Program-made: the position numbers and the translations under genes | NCBI GenBank assembly: GCA_011032825.1 | Contig: JAADJZ010000015.1 | Coordinates: 868,001 to 932,000, forward strand | Length of the DNA stretch: 64,000 nucleotides | From: Massariosphaeria phaeospora | Lineage: Eukaryota; Ascomycota; Dothideomycetes; Pleosporales | Direction of reading: 5' to 3' | Notes under the pieces: generated by a model | Seen by the model: only the letters and a program-made list of their open reading frames with translations | The model's database searches: none | What the model was told of the DNA's origin: nothing | Part shown: positions 11,501 through 21,802 of the stretch, piece after piece | Position numbering within the stretch: position 1 is the stretch's first letter | Layout: every line of letters begins with the position of its first letter

Positions 11501-14500
11501 ATTCACAACGCCCGCCGTTCCAAAAAGGTGTAGGATGCCGCAGCACGCTGACGCCGGCCTGGTTCAGCGGATGCATGTTTTGGCACTGCAACCGGTGATA
11601 AGCAATACTCGATCCGCGCCAGCGTATGAAAGATAGGTAGAGTGAAAATAACAACGCTTGACCGTTGCTGTAACACAACCAGATCACATCTCATTTTTGC
11701 TCGCATTCAGGCAGTAGATTGCGTTGGTAACGATACAAGTGTAATGATACAAGTATCAAGGCCCTAATCTCTCTCCCCGGCACAAATATCTCCAGGGTGG
11801 CCTCAACCCAGCAAATGCAGCGCTGCTGTTGCAAACTCTTGGTTGGTGCGCGTTGCGGTCGATATACCTAGCAACAGTCGTCTGGTTGATTCTTCTCCAG
11901 GTTGCAGCGATGCAAGTCATTGTTGTAAACACGAAGGCCAACTCCCGAGTTCATTTATTCAAGGACGGTTATTTCCCCATTCGCCATTGTCTCCGCCTAA
12001 TTCGTGCACATCATGCGAACAGTGTGGCTCTATTTAGCCTTCTTTGCAGATTTGCATATGCGGAGCCACGCGACACCTAGCAGGCTTTTGTTTTCAAGCT
12101 GGTCATATTCAGGGCAAGAGTTGTCGAGATTGCGTCACTTTGGGAAAAGGCGTGGCCCTCCGTAGTTTCCCTCGGTCCGTTTGCCAAAAAGCTGTCGGTT
12201 GTTGGTGGTGTCCGCATCCAACGTCACCTCGGGGCCTTGCAGCTAAAATCCCAGGCTGTCGGCCTTCACTCAACTTGGCATCCAGGAACGATATGTTCCT
12301 TCGCCGCCATGCATGCGCAAGAGATGACTAAGGTACCATGGGTGGTGTATCGAATTGTTAATCTTCAAAGTACACAGTCGCATTTCCGCGGCTTTCTTCT
12401 TCTCCCAGCTTCGATAGTGGGTTTCTACAAAAGAAAAAACGCTGTTCTGAAACTGCATCGACTTCGAAGCAAAAGCAACAGCATGGGGACTAACCTGGAA
12501 ACTTTAGACCGCTTTTGGGGTGTAACGGCGGGCGGCACACATCGTGGCGCAGCACTGTGCCTCCGGGTTTGGTAACATCTCACCTCTCCCCCTGTTACTA
12601 TTCGCAGTCTACAAAAAGCCGATCACCTTATTTTTAACTCTGAATTGCTGAGCTTCGCCCGATCCCTGCCCTCTTGACTCCCGTCTCCAGCACACCATAC
12701 AAAAGCCTGCGCTCCATCACGTGAAAAAGCTTCCACTACCAAAACTCGCTCGAACAATACACAACACCCACCGCTGTCTCTCGCGGACATGGTCACAGCA
12801 AGACGTCTAGGTCTCTAAATGCCCTTCTCCAGGACTCACCCTATCATCAGCTTATGCCTTCCTAATCGTACCCCTACTTGGGGTTGTTTCCTTATTCCAA
12901 CAACAGAGGTTAGTATTCCACCAACCACCGACGGACAGCCACACACACCCACACACACCGCAAGGATGCACTCGCGAGAAGGTCCGTTCCGGGCCATCAC
13001 CGTTGCTTACTTGTGGCTGCTTACCCTCGCCAAAATACTTTCCTTGGTTCCCGAGGAAGAGCTGCGCTTCCTATCAATTCCGATCGATTATCTTGTACGA
13101 GGATGACGGTTGTAAGATGCGCTCATCATTCAGCTGCTTTTCGTGGACAACCTGGACTTTCCCGAGGCTGGAGGAAGCTAAAGATAGGTGATGGAGAGCA
13201 TCCCCAATAATGTTGCCGAATCTCCGGTTCGGTCATTTTTTGCGCCGCGGTTTCTCTCTGCCCTCCGAAAATACGATACACACGACTTGTCGACGTCCGA
13301 CTTATTACCGTCCGGACAGTGACATTGGGCATGTTTGTAGAACATGTCGTTGAGGTCAATCGACGCGCAAGCAAGGCTCACATGGCCAACATATGTTGGG
13401 CGGCGATGCATCCTGGCATGAATGCTGTTTCAACTGCGAGGAAGCCGAAGTTGGTTTCACACTCAAGGGACGTGAATGACGAGAAACAACGCAGCCATTG
13501 CCACTAACTACGTCGTCCTAGGTCTTACAGTTGTGAAACCACCCCTATGGTAGGTTGTTGACGGATAGGGACCGGTAGGCCTACTTTGTACCGTGTGCTT
13601 TTGACTCCGCTAATCATAGAATGAAGTAATCACGGCGCTGAGGCTGTACTACTACGTTGGTTGCACATCACTTCATATTCCGGTTCTCTCTCCACCCCCC
13701 TACGCTTTTAATTCGAGTCCTTGGTACATCGATGCGTTGCAAAAGTCTACTTTCTTCTCATGCCTCATTCCTTTCTTCGTCATCAATTAGGTATTTCCAC
13801 ACTCCACAAGAAGAGGCAGGAAGCCGTGCCCAAGTCAAACCACTCCATATCTACCTCAGCACCATAGAGTAGAGCGAGCAGTATTACTTTGGTAGACCTA
13901 CAGGATATGCTCAACGCCACCCCAATAGTAAAGATTATCACAGCTCATCATCGATTGGGCCTCGTCTTCAGATCTAGACTCGATTTGAAGTCACTCTCAC
14001 TTACATACATGCGCAGTCCAGAAAGAATCGAATCTCCAGATCGAGCAGGACTGCATCCATGATTCACACATGCATCGCACGTCTTCCGTCCACCCTAACC
14101 CAAATCCAGACCCTCACACCGCTCGGTCGAACTAAGCCACAGCCGCAGCCGCAACACATACGTACATATGTATGTACATAGCGGTCAGTCGGTCCCGCCG
14201 ACCACACCACGTCATCCCACACCAGCGTCAACGCATGCTCACAGCGGCGCTACCTACTCGCAGCACCTGTGTAGCCTCGCTCCGTTCCATAACTCACCAC
14301 ATACCCGCCCACATGCCCGCTAAGGAATCTCCACCAAGGGAATAGAGAGGGAAAAAATATATGGCCAGAAGTATATTCTGCAGCTAACCTTTAGAGTACT
14401 TGCTAACACACGGGAACTCCAGACCGCCTTTTGCAGCCGCAGAAGAACGCGCATGGGACGGCCCATACCCGAGCCGAAACGCTTGCGAACGAACACGTAA

Positions 14501-16547
14501 ACTCAACATCTGTGGGGTATTCGGGTGAATGCAGCATGCGTGTATGGAATCGATAGGTGCAGCTTGGAGAATACAGCGCGGGACATGGGTGAGAGTTATG
14601 ATGTAGCAGGCTAAGCGGGTGTAGTCTGCAGGTTTGACACGTTGACATTGCACACCGATAAGTAGACATGATCTGGAACTTTATATTGCAAAAGAGAGAT
14701 TTCATTGTGATCATAACGTCAAGACTATACTACTTGGTACACTGTTTTTGTTCCGCGTGTAGTCGCCGGCGAATGTACTGTCCTTGGTCAGCAACGTACA
14801 GAGGATGAAAACGCCGGACTAGACTAAGGGTAGAGGGTGGGATCAGTTCTCCAAGGTGATGATTATTTCTTCAGCGATGAACTCGGTAAAAAACAGCAAA
14901 TCACGGTGTCATCAGGTGAAGGGGATGAACGAAGACAACAGAGACATACCACTTTTAAGACAGACAACAATGAGCAGCAGATGAGCCCAATGATACTATT
15001 CAGCAGAATTGTCAGCATCCGACTGCGAATGTACCGAGAGCATTCTCAAAGCTGAAAAGGTATGTGTCCATATGAAGTCAGGCTGTTTGCAATTAGCTTA
15101 CGCATTATCAAAAGCCAGGACAGAATTGGGCATACCTCATTAAATCAGATTATTTTTAAGTCTGATCAGTACGGCGTTGCCGCTCACACAGTGTGAATAT
15201 CGAGTATCATCATAACAGATGGACCACTTCTGGAGGATGGAAAGTTCACCGTACCTTATCTGCTTGTTCCGTTAGCGCCAGGCCCGCTTGTGTCATAGCG
15301 ATCGGTTGTGAAAAGGTCGGCGATCAGGAGATGCTGTTCTCAACAAGTTGCTCCCCTCCCTAACACCCACAGGTTTGTACGCCTGCTTTGAGGAATGCCG
15401 GTCGAAGAGCACAATCTGTCCGCCCGACGCATCGAGGGTCTCATCATGGTATGGGTTCCGTGGGACGAAGTACGCAAGTAGATGGAAATAAGTACCTGGT
15501 GCGACAGATTGTTAGCTCTTGGAATCCAGAATCAGTTAGGTAACAAAATTGTGCAAGGGGAGCAGGGTCAGACAAGGCTGAAACTAAATAGCAAGGAATC
15601 GACAGTATATATTCGGTTCGAGGAATGCCTTTCCGTGTCGAGTATCATCACTCTGCTGGGCTGGGGGTGGAGAAAGAGGAGATCGACGTACCTTTTTTGA
15701 AACCAGTGTGCGCGTGAGCCGCACGCCTCAACGAGTCAGCCTAAGAAGTCATCAGCGAATAGCTAGTGGTATAGACAGTTGCTAAGGCCGGAAAGGATGC
15801 ATCATTGTAATTCTAGAGTAGGTAGTCCTTCAGGAAATTGTAGGAGTTGGATTGTTGTAAAGTGTAATCATCTGCATCGGGGTACAAAATCGAAAGCTAG
15901 TACTTACTGCGTGCGTCTGACAGAGCGGACAAGCTATGTTAGCTCGCTATCACATTACTGTGTGAAGGGCCAAAAGGCGCATAGGCAGCGCGAGTGCGCG
16001 AGTGCTTGAGAGTGGGAAAAGAGTTCTTTGGTGGAGCTCGGAAAATTTAGCAAATATCGGATCCGGCGCCGGACTTTATATGCGCCGGCTTAGATAAGCT
16101 GCCACACGCGCTAGTGCTAAACCGAAAATATCTGCTTCGCGTCAAGAACAACAAAACATCCAGTAGATCGGCTCGACGCAGTTGCATGCCGCCAACCGAT
16201 TAAAGTGTTTGTATATTGCATTTCATATCTAATTCTCGAAGTCTTCCTGTTCCATTGTGCGTGTACACGATCTGCATCAGCTACTATGACCAGGACAATG
16301 TCGCCCTTTACGCGTAGTTTCCCATTGCCCTTGCTAAATCCTCTCCATGGTCAAAGCGAAGAGCCGAAGCGATCTAGAGATTGTGCCAAATTACACTTTA
16401 GCCCATCACCCGTTGACAATTGCTAACAAGATTGATGAACCAGTACATCTAAAGGGTATTCTGTAAGTAACTAACATAAAGTGGACCTTGGTCCATTGCC
16501 TTGAATGAAGGCATCAAGTTACACGACCCTGTCTGCGTTGGTCTTCG
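8522..16547. other. Eight-kilobase gene-poor divergent intergenic region
   Basis: No open frame here shows a recognisable domain or a convincing spliced model. From about 9.4 to 10.95 kb the base composition becomes strongly GC-rich, and long overlapping open frames appear on both strands, as expected by chance in such DNA. From about 11 to 16.5 kb the sequence is balanced to slightly AT-rich and broken by stops in all frames. It is probably the upstream control region or long 5' leader of the Ime2-like kinase plus the promoter of the F-box gene. It could hide non-coding RNAs, which cannot be told from sequence alone. Confidence 0.5.
10451..10474. repeat. CATGTCAC octamer, 3 tandem copies
   Basis: Three perfect tandem copies of the 8-mer CATGTCAC lie inside the GC-rich part of the region upstream of the Ime2-like kinase. 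Confidence 0.9.
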
Positions 16548-16736
16548 ATGTGCTTTGCTTCCAAAAATGCAATGAGGTGGAGTCTAGCTCACATATCCAC
16601 TTACAGATATTTTCGAAAAGTCTCTCGGTTTACCAGAAAGCTGAAGCAAGCTTCACGGCGTAAGTGTCCAAAGCAGCGTGCTTGTGGTATTGACTTCGGC
16701 CTACATCTACTAACAACAAAAAGCGACAAAGCAAGT

Positions 16737-17420
16737 ATGTCCTTAGACTCCCTCTCTGTAACGCTCCACGGTCTATCTTTGACTCCTCTCCCCGCGAACC
16801 CTGGCAATGCCTCCCTATCGTCTCTTCCCTCAGAGCTCGACAAAGATATTGCGAAACTACTTTCAACTTCCGACCTTCACAGTCTCACTGGAGTTTCCCG
16901 CCACTACAACAATATTGCCGAACCGTATCTGTACAGACACGTCGGTTTCTTCAACGATGGGCATGAATTCATGATGGGGCGTCTGTTTCTCACCATCCTG
17001 GGTCGGCCGTCACTCGCTCGACATATAGAGAGCTTTACTCTGTCCGTGGGCACCTTCCACCAATCGCTCCAAAACCATCTTACATCTAAAATCCGTTTAC
17101 AAGGGGACTTTGACGAGACCAGCAAAAGCATCTTCGACATGGTCGATGCAATAGGAGAGCACTTCAAGACCCCCGGGTACAAAGAGCGTTGCATCCAGAG
17201 CCTTCGAACCCTTACAACCTCCAAACCCACGTGTGACGCAGTATTAGTCAGGATACTGTACATAGCCACGAATCTGGAGAGCATCCTACTTTGCTGCCCA
17301 CTCAACAGTGACTTCGAACTGAGTCTCATGGCGCTTCGTATGCGATGTACACAGGAGCTAAGGTCGGACAAGGCGTTTCCACTCTGCAAGTTGAAGATGT
17401 TCATTCTGAAAGGTGCCTAG
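16737..17420 (+). CDS. F-box-like protein, short or truncated
   Basis: The 227 residues start at MSLDSLSVTLHG. Residues about 28-65 (LSSLPSELDKDIAKLL through SRHYNNIAEPYLYRHV) have the pattern of a degenerate fungal F-box, the Skp1-binding element of SCF ubiquitin ligases. A well-formed intron lies just upstream: GTAAGT donor at 16660 and TACTAAC branch point near 16708. Either it sits in the 5' UTR, or it joins an upstream coding exon that starts at ATG 16548 and splices to 16731 in frame. The protein ends soon after KMFILKGA, without the long LRR-like C-terminus usual for fungal F-box proteins, so it may be truncated or the 3' model may be incomplete. The targets are unknown. Confidence 0.55.
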   Translation: MSLDSLSVTLHGLSLTPLPANPGNASLSSLPSELDKDIAKLLSTSDLHSLTGVSRHYNNIAEPYLYRHVGFFNDGHEFMMGRLFLTILGRPSLARHIESFTLSVGTFHQSLQNHLTSKIRLQGDFDETSKSIFDMVDAIGEHFKTPGYKERCIQSLRTLTTSKPTCDAVLVRILYIATNLESILLCCPLNSDFELSLMALRMRCTQELRSDKAFPLCKLKMFILKGA

Positions 17421-18130
17421 AAAGATCAGCTTATTACTACGAATGAACCCTGTGGCATTGGAAGTGTGTTACTAGGCTTAAGGTTTATGATAGTTAAAAA
17501 TGTGGAATACAAACCTTGAGAAGATCTGCTAAGCTGCAATCCCAATCCCGACTTTTAACAGGTTCCCAGCATCTGGAATCTCGTCCAAAAGCGAGTTATC
17601 GAAAGACTCTCTTCGAGACACCGGACCTCCCGCAAGCGCGCGCGAGATCACGTTACCGGCCCCAACTGGCCTAGCCCAGGGGCAATCCTGCACCTTCGGG
17701 GCCCAGATCGACGTGGACTGCGGAGCAGCTGAACGAAAACGAACCATCGAACAAGTCAGGGGCCAAGCATCGTGAGTGAGTGCAGAGTGAGGGGTCCTAA
17801 ATATACACATGGTTTGCTTGCGCCTCGTACCCACGCTGCTAGTGACTCGAGGTCCGCTCGCACGAAGGCTGTGCGTGCGCGTCTGACCGGAAACATTCGT
17901 ATATATCGTTCGTTCGGGACTTTGGGCTTTGTTTGGCTTGCCTTTTCGTTCTCTGTTCTAATCTCTATTCTCAGGGTCCCTTTGTGCAGCTCTTTCATGC
18001 GTGGTATGAAGTACTGAACACAACACTCGCTTTCTCTTCTGTTCTTTACAGACGTCGTCTCGAGACGCTCGTTCTCAATTATTTCTGGTTTTACGTTCTC
18101 TACGTGATACGTTTTGTGCGGTTCTCAATC
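17421..18130. other. Intergenic, F-box gene to GH16 gene
   Basis: About 710 bp between two genes on the same strand. Short open frames on both strands have no recognisable domain. The GH16 reading frame is open upstream of its proposed start, but that extension is not protein-like. A TAAATATA element near 17797 is a possible TATA box. Confidence 0.45.
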
Positions 18131-19297
18131 ATGATGATCTCCACACTTCCACCGCTTGGCTCTGTTCTGTTGCATCTCGCCTTCTTCCTCCAGCCAGCAT
18201 CGTCAGATTACACATCTACCAACAGCTCCAACCTCCACGATGGCTTGCAAAACTGCGGATGCTATGTCGTCGACACAGGTGCCGATTCTAAATCACCAGA
18301 ATACTTCCAATTCCACCGGTTTTTCGACTTCCGGAACCTCGCGGGTGGGCCGGGCCAGTACGTTCAGGCGCCGCCACTAGTCAACGATACACAAGATGCG
18401 GGCGACGAACCACTTTGGACTCCTAATGTCTTGGGTAGCGACGCATGGAGTGCCGACTGGGGTATTCAGAATTGGGGCAAAAATGCCACAGAAGAATTTC
18501 CAGTCAAGATGGTTAACTCGCCGGCCAATGTCTACATCCAACAAAACGACGACGAAAAGAATGCCTTCTCATGGCTCACGCTGCGGACGACCAGACTCGA
18601 CGAGTTCCAGTCGGCAGCCGAAATCGAGAGCTTGCAGAAGAATCTGAACCATGTTTCGATGCGCATGAAAGCGCGCGTGGTTGGGGCGAAAGGCGCCGTA
18701 GCGGGCTTCTTCACCTTCTTTGATGATGACAATGAGTCTGACATCGAGATCCTGACAGACGACGCGAAGGACGTCATTCGCTATACGAACCAGCCCGCTC
18801 TCGACGGTGACGGCAATGAAGTCGCTGAAGCGTCTATATCTGCGAACAAACTGCCCGCTTGGGACGACTGGCAGACGCATCGTATCGATTGGCTTCCGAA
18901 AAATAGCTACTGGTACCTGAACGATAAGCAGGTTGCTACAAACACGTACTCGGTGCCCCGGACTCCGAGTTTCCTCGTCATGAACATGTGGAGTGATGGT
19001 GGGGAGTGGAGCGGAAACATGTCGGTGGGAGACTCGGCGGAGTTCCAGATCCAATGGATCGAGCTGTTGTTCAATACGAGTGGGCCTGTAGAGGGACCAC
19101 CGCAACCTAACGACGTCAAGAAGCGCTCGATGGATCTGCTGGAGAAGCGGGAGGAGAAGGGATGTGAGATCGTTTGCAAGGTGGATGGTGTCAAGGCCGT
19201 GGGAACGCCGGAGATTGTTGGTTTGGCTTCTGGATTGTCTGTTTCTTGGGCTCTGCTGGTGGCAGTTGGGATGGTGTCCACGTTCGTGAGTCTGTGA
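18131..19297 (+). CDS. Glycoside hydrolase family 16 protein, putative GPI-anchored
   Basis: A 388-residue, single-exon extracellular beta-glucan-active or transglycosylase-type enzyme. The start at 18131 (MMISTLPPLG) gives a clear signal peptide ending near PASSDYTS; the frame is open further upstream, but that part is not protein-like. The GH16 catalytic motif is ESDIE, with E202 and E206 as the expected nucleophile and acid/base and D204 between them. Later family elements include DWQTHRIDWLP and MNMWSDGGEWSG. Several N-glycosylation sequons are visible. The C-terminus has a basic KKRS/EKREEKG segment, two cysteines and a final hydrophobic stretch (about 362-388), which fits a GPI-anchor signal or membrane anchor. 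The serine in the motif (E-S-D) differs from the usual hydrophobic residue. The exact substrate cannot be assigned. Confidence 0.88.
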   Translation: MMISTLPPLGSVLLHLAFFLQPASSDYTSTNSSNLHDGLQNCGCYVVDTGADSKSPEYFQFHRFFDFRNLAGGPGQYVQAPPLVNDTQDAGDEPLWTPNVLGSDAWSADWGIQNWGKNATEEFPVKMVNSPANVYIQQNDDEKNAFSWLTLRTTRLDEFQSAAEIESLQKNLNHVSMRMKARVVGAKGAVAGFFTFFDDDNESDIEILTDDAKDVIRYTNQPALDGDGNEVAEASISANKLPAWDDWQTHRIDWLPKNSYWYLNDKQVATNTYSVPRTPSFLVMNMWSDGGEWSGNMSVGDSAEFQIQWIELLFNTSGPVEGPPQPNDVKKRSMDLLEKREEKGCEIVCKVDGVKAVGTPEIVGLASGLSVSWALLVAVGMVSTFVSL

Positions 19298-19585
19298 TGT
19301 TCTTGCCAGGTTGGGTACGGTAAAACTGGGGCGTATGAATATCGGGGGAGATTTGCATAGTGGAGCGTTACATGGAATGGGTATCAATAATTAATCCACA
19401 TTGAACGGCCATGATCGGAGCTCCATGCTGTCTGTGGACAGTTTCACGATGCTTGGGCTGGTGTTGCATCTGAGCTACCCCGCCGATCGCCCGGGCTTCA
19501 AGAGCTCAGCTCCAGCCACCTCACCCCGACTCCAACAAGCCCGCCTAGAGCCAATTACCACAGCGAATCCCGCCGACACTGCAAG

Positions 19586-21802
19586 ATGCCGGACACCATC
19601 GATGCCGAATCCCTCAAGCAATACCTCGCCGACGACCCGCCCGCCGTCGTCCCGCTACAAATCAAACCCCACTTCGAGTCGCTGAGCGACAAGGAGAAGC
19701 TCTATGCCCACCACCTCTCCATGTACGGCCGGGCGCATCCCTCTTCCTGTCTATCTACCATGCTAATAAGCGCTATAGCGCCTGCTTCGCCGGATCCCGC
19801 ATCGTCCTCCGCCAGATCTCGCCCGAGTCCGAGCCCATCTACGACTTCATCATCGCGCTGCACAAGCACAGCAGTGGCGACTACCAAGCGCTCGCAAAGG
19901 AAGCCGGCCTCTCGCAGGAGGATCTCGACGCCTACCTCAATTACACTGCGCAGTTTCTTGGGAACCTGGGCAACTACAAATCGTTCGGAGACTCCAAGTT
20001 CGTGCCGCGAATCGAGCCTCGTCAGCTGAAGGCGCTCGCCACGGTCTCGAAGCAGACACTAGAGCTGTTCGAGCAGTTCAAAGACACGATATACGCAGGC
20101 GACGATGTGGGGAAACTGCACTTGGGCTACCCGGGCGCCGGCCACACCAGCACCTATTACCCAGATAGTCCGGACATCACGAAGGAAGAGATTGCGGGCG
20201 TGAGCGACTTCTTGGAGAGCAAAGGCTTGCTGCCGGAGAACACTAGGGTCAGGAAGATCAAGGGTGGCTTCGAGGTCTTGATTGCGTCGGCGCTGGACAA
20301 CCCGTCCTCTGATCAGCGGGATCTGAAAGAGAGCGAGTGGACACTAGACGACGGGAAGACGGTCAAGCTGGTATTCGGCGACTACGCCAAGGAGATGGAT
20401 ACAATCGCGCATCATATAGAGAAGGCGAAGGACTACGCGGGCAACGAGAACGAGACGAAGATGACGGAAGAATACGCAAAGAGTTTCCGGACCGGCTCTT
20501 TGCAAGCCTTCAAAGAGAGTCAGAGGTATTGGATTCAGGACAAAGGACCAGAGGTGGAGTCGGATATCGGCTTTATTGAGACATATCGCGACCCGCATGG
20601 AATCCGTGGCGAGTGGGAAGGCTTCGTCGCCATGGTGAACAAGGAGCGGACAAAGGCGTTTGGCCAGCTCGTTGAATCTGCTCCGAAGTACATTCCGCTG
20701 CTACCATGGGATTCAGCGTTTGAAAAGGACAAGTTCCTCAGTCCCGACTTTACCTCCTTGGAAGTGCTCACCTTCGCAGGCAGCGGGTAGGAATCCTCAC
20801 CGCCGTGGCTATACCTTCAAGCTAACAGTTGTCAGCATCCCTGCCGGTATCAACATCCCGAACTACGACGACATTCGCCAGAACTTCGGCTTCAAGAACG
20901 TCTCGCTTGGCAACGTACTCAGCGCTAAAGCTCCGAACGAGTCTGTTCCCTTCATCAAAGACACTGACCTCGCCGTCTATAACAAATACCGAGACCCAGC
21001 CTTCGAAGTCCAGGTTGGTATCCACGAACTACTTGGTCATGGCTGCGGCAAGCTCCTCCAAGAAACCTCCCATGGCGAATACAACTTCGACATCAAGAAT
21101 CCTCCAGTCTCGCCCATCTCTCATAAACCCATCTCAACCTACTACAAGCCCGGCCAAACATGGGGTTCTGCCTTCGGCAGCATCGCAGCCTCTTACGAAG
21201 AATGCCGCGCCGAATGCGTAGCTATGGCACTATCCTGCGAGTTCCCCATCCTCAAACTGTTTGGCTTCGGCGACGGAACAGAAGACATTGACGGCGAGGC
21301 CGGCGACGTCCTCTACGCAGCTTACCTCTCCATGGCGCGCGCTGGAATCGCCGCTCTCGAATTCTGGGACCCCAAGTCACGCAAATGGGGCCAAGCCCAC
21401 ATGCAAGCCCGCTTCTCCATCTTGCGCACCTTCCTCAACGCCGGCGTCGAATTCTGCGAACTCGAGCACAAGGAGAAAGACCTATCGGATCTCACCATTC
21501 GCCTCGAGCGCTCCAAGATCCTGTCTCTCGGTCGACCCGCTGTCGAGGACTATCTGCAGAAACTACACATCTACAAGAGCACGGCGGACGTGGACAATGC
21601 GACGAGGCTATATGAGGAGATCACGACCGTTGAGCCGTACTATGAGAATTACGTCCGGCCGACGGTGCTGAAGAAGAAGACGCCGAGGAAGGTTTTCGTG
21701 CAGGCGAATACGGTGGAGAAGGATGGGAAGGTGGAGTTGCGCGAGTACGAGGCTACTCCTAAGGGCATGATCCAGAGTTTTGCAGATAGGGAGTATGTGT
21801 AG
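19586..21802 (+). CDS. Dipeptidyl peptidase III (family M49)
   Basis: Cytosolic zinc exopeptidase that removes dipeptides from the N-termini of short peptides. Three exons, 19586-19722, 19779-20786 and 20836-21802, give 703 residues, the normal family length. The introns are 56 and 49 nt, with CTAAT/CTAAC branch points. The diagnostic M49 zinc motif HELLGH is at 445-450, preceded by the conserved GIPAGINIPNYDDIR stretch that spans the second junction. The second motif EECRAE is at 503-508 and supplies the third zinc ligand. Both junctions restore conserved sequence exactly. It lies 288 bp downstream of the GH16 gene on the same strand with no functional link evident. All catalytic residues are intact. 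Confidence 0.95.
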
